DNA of 64,000 nt. It comes from an uncultured Flavobacteriaceae bacterium (GTDB lineage Bacteria > Bacteroidota > Bacteroidia > Flavobacteriales > Flavobacteriaceae). The stretch spans positions 1-64,000 of the forward strand of contig CALDYU010000013.1 of assembly GCA_937944485.1 (NCBI GenBank), in the 5' to 3' direction. The notes beneath the pieces were generated by a model. It worked only from the letters and a program-made list of their open reading frames with translations. It was not told where the DNA came from and made no database searches. The position numbers were made by a program, and so were the translations under genes. Below are positions 62,316 through 64,000 of this stretch, piece by piece. The stretch's first letter is position 1, and each line of letters opens with the position of its first letter.

Positions 62316-64000
62316 ATGAAATACCTTCTTTTGTTTTTTTTAGCGGCGATCAGCAATAGCCTATGGGCACAAGATGTACCGCCTAGGGCTTTAAAACAAA
62401 AAGACTCCCTTAAAAAAAAACGTTTAACTAATCTTAAAAATAAGATCGCTGCTAATGCAATAAGTATCAAAGACTATAAGATCATTTCCTTTGAGAGAGA
62501 TACGACCTATTTAGATACCACACTTACCATAAATAAAGAATTCAAATACAACATTCTTCGAAGAGATGATTTTGAGTTAATGCCTTTTTCGAATATTGGT
62601 CAGCCTTATAATACTTTAGGTGTTTCATTTGATAGAAAAAATATGTACCCGAAATTAGGGGCCAAAGCCAAACATTTCAATTATACTGAAATGGAAGAAG
62701 TAGCTTATTATAATGTTGCAACACCCCTTACAGATATTTTATTTAAAACCACATTCGAGCAGGGGCAGCTTTTAGATGCGCTTTTGACTTTTAATACCTC
62801 AAAGAGAATGAATTTTTCTGTTGCCTATACAGGTATGCGTTCTTTAGGAAAATATCAGTTTAATCAAAGTGAGTTGCGCAATTTTAAAACAACCGCTAAT
62901 TACGAGACTAAAGATGGTCGTTATAGTATGAGAGCTCATATAGCAGCTCAAGATATTGAGAGTGAAGAAAACGGTGGCTTGCTTGATAAAGAAACACAAT
63001 TTGAATCAAAAGATCCAGATTTTAGAGATCGGGTCAAGGCTGATGTACGATTTAGTACGGCTTTAGCAAATAATCAAGTTTTAGGGAAACGATATTTTAT
63101 TGACCACAAGTACAAACTCATTAAAAAACAACAAGATTCAAGTAGCATGGAGAAGACATCTCTAGCAATTGCTCATCGCTTCAATTATGAAACGAAGTTT
63201 AATCAATTTTCGCAGTCGCAACAAAATGATTTTTTCGGCGGAAGTTTTTTACCAGAAATTAATGATAGAGCACGTTTGAAAACAATGCTCAATCAAGTAA
63301 GCGCAGATTTTTACAATGCCACCCTAGGTAATTTACAAGCCCATATAAGTTTGTATAATTATAATTATTTTTTTAATAGTGTTCTGGTAACCGAAAATCA
63401 AAGAATTGTGAATCAACTTAAAGGCGAAGAGGTTGCACTAGGCGCGAACTATCAAAAACAAATAAAAGAATTTTTTATAAAGGCATCGGCGCAGTACAAG
63501 CTAACAGGTGATCTTACAGGTAATATTTTTAATGCTTCAGCGAGTTACCAATTTAATGAAAATAATAAAATTCGCTTTGGTATTCATTCATCAGCAAGAA
63601 TGCCAGATTTTAATTTCTTGTTATATCAAAGTGATTATGTCAACTATAACTGGCAAAATACAAGCAGTTTCAAAAATGAAAGAGTGAATAGCATATATGG
63701 CTTTTTAGATTCAAAAACCTGGGGTATGCTCTCAGCGAAGGTAACAAATGTAGATAATTACGCATATTTCGCCGCTGACCCTAATGAAATAGCTATTGAA
63801 AACCAAGAGAATGCATTTATTAGACCCTTTCAAGAAACAAGTAGTTTACAACACATAAAGGTAAAATATAGCAAAGAGATAAAGGTGGGTGCCTTTGCTT
63901 TAAATAATACGGTGATGTACCAAAATGTGAATCAATCCAACCAAGTATTGAATGTGCCACAGCTAGTTACAAGAAACACCTTATACTTTTCGTCAGATGT
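62316..64000 (+). CDS. Putative porin (3' truncated by window edge; absent from the ORF track)
   Basis: MKYLLLFFLAAISNSLWAQDVPPRALKQKDSLKKKRL...; open frame to the window end with beta-rich outer-membrane character. Confidence 0.85.
   Translation, partial: MKYLLLFFLAAISNSLWAQDVPPRALKQKDSLKKKRLTNLKNKIAANAISIKDYKIISFERDTTYLDTTLTINKEFKYNILRRDDFELMPFSNIGQPYNTLGVSFDRKNMYPKLGAKAKHFNYTEMEEVAYYNVATPLTDILFKTTFEQGQLLDALLTFNTSKRMNFSVAYTGMRSLGKYQFNQSELRNFKTTANYETKDGRYSMRAHIAAQDIESEENGGLLDKETQFESKDPDFRDRVKADVRFSTALANNQVLGKRYFIDHKYKLIKKQQDSSSMEKTSLAIAHRFNYETKFNQFSQSQQNDFFGGSFLPEINDRARLKTMLNQVSADFYNATLGNLQAHISLYNYNYFFNSVLVTENQRIVNQLKGEEVALGANYQKQIKEFFIKASAQYKLTGDLTGNIFNASASYQFNENNKIRFGIHSSARMPDFNFLLYQSDYVNYNWQNTSSFKNERVNSIYGFLDSKTWGMLSAKVTNVDNYAYFAADPNEIAIENQENAFIRPFQETSSLQHIKVKYSKEIKVGAFALNNTVMYQNVNQSNQVLNVPQLVTRNTLYFSSD

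Noticed and set aside
62264-62470. 68-aa minus-strand ORF at the porin 5' end
   Set aside because: Antisense to the signal peptide region of the truncated porin CDS.

Overview
The window is a low-GC chromosomal segment that looks like a marine Flavobacteriaceae (Bacteroidota) genome. Gene families are assigned from translated motifs only; no searches were run. Contents in order: the end of the T9SS/gliding operon (gldL 3' end, gldM, gldN); FAD oxidoreductase, DUF983 and ABC-F genes; three tandem plant-type LRR proteins; a tRNA-Arg locus; a YwqK/MORN-like repeat protein followed by two DUF3857-type proteins; a homogentisate/acetoacetate catabolic operon divergent from a TetR gene; a tRNA-fMet locus; era and der; MerR/M23; alaS; a paralogous secreted pair; phenylalanine hydroxylase; hemL; a small accessory patch around 45-47 kb; a metzincin protease; an SLC13 transporter; lysS; a membrane LuxR regulator; lipB; an OmpA protein; rnhB; and the 5' part of a putative porin. 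Most of this is ordinary core genome. The observations most worth following up are: (1) an invariant C-terminal tail, RMADTKFEDDxDN, shared by the three LRR proteins although its codons have diverged; (2) an 18-nt motif, TAACYGTRYACARCACAA, placed right at the stop codons of two neighbouring accessory genes, with structured inverted repeats beyond one of them, suggesting a cassette-like unit; (3) decayed tRNA copies, some with their own terminators, at both tRNA loci; (4) a transglutaminase-like protein next to an apparent pseudoenzyme paralogue; (5) a 14-unit CCATCAA heptamer array.
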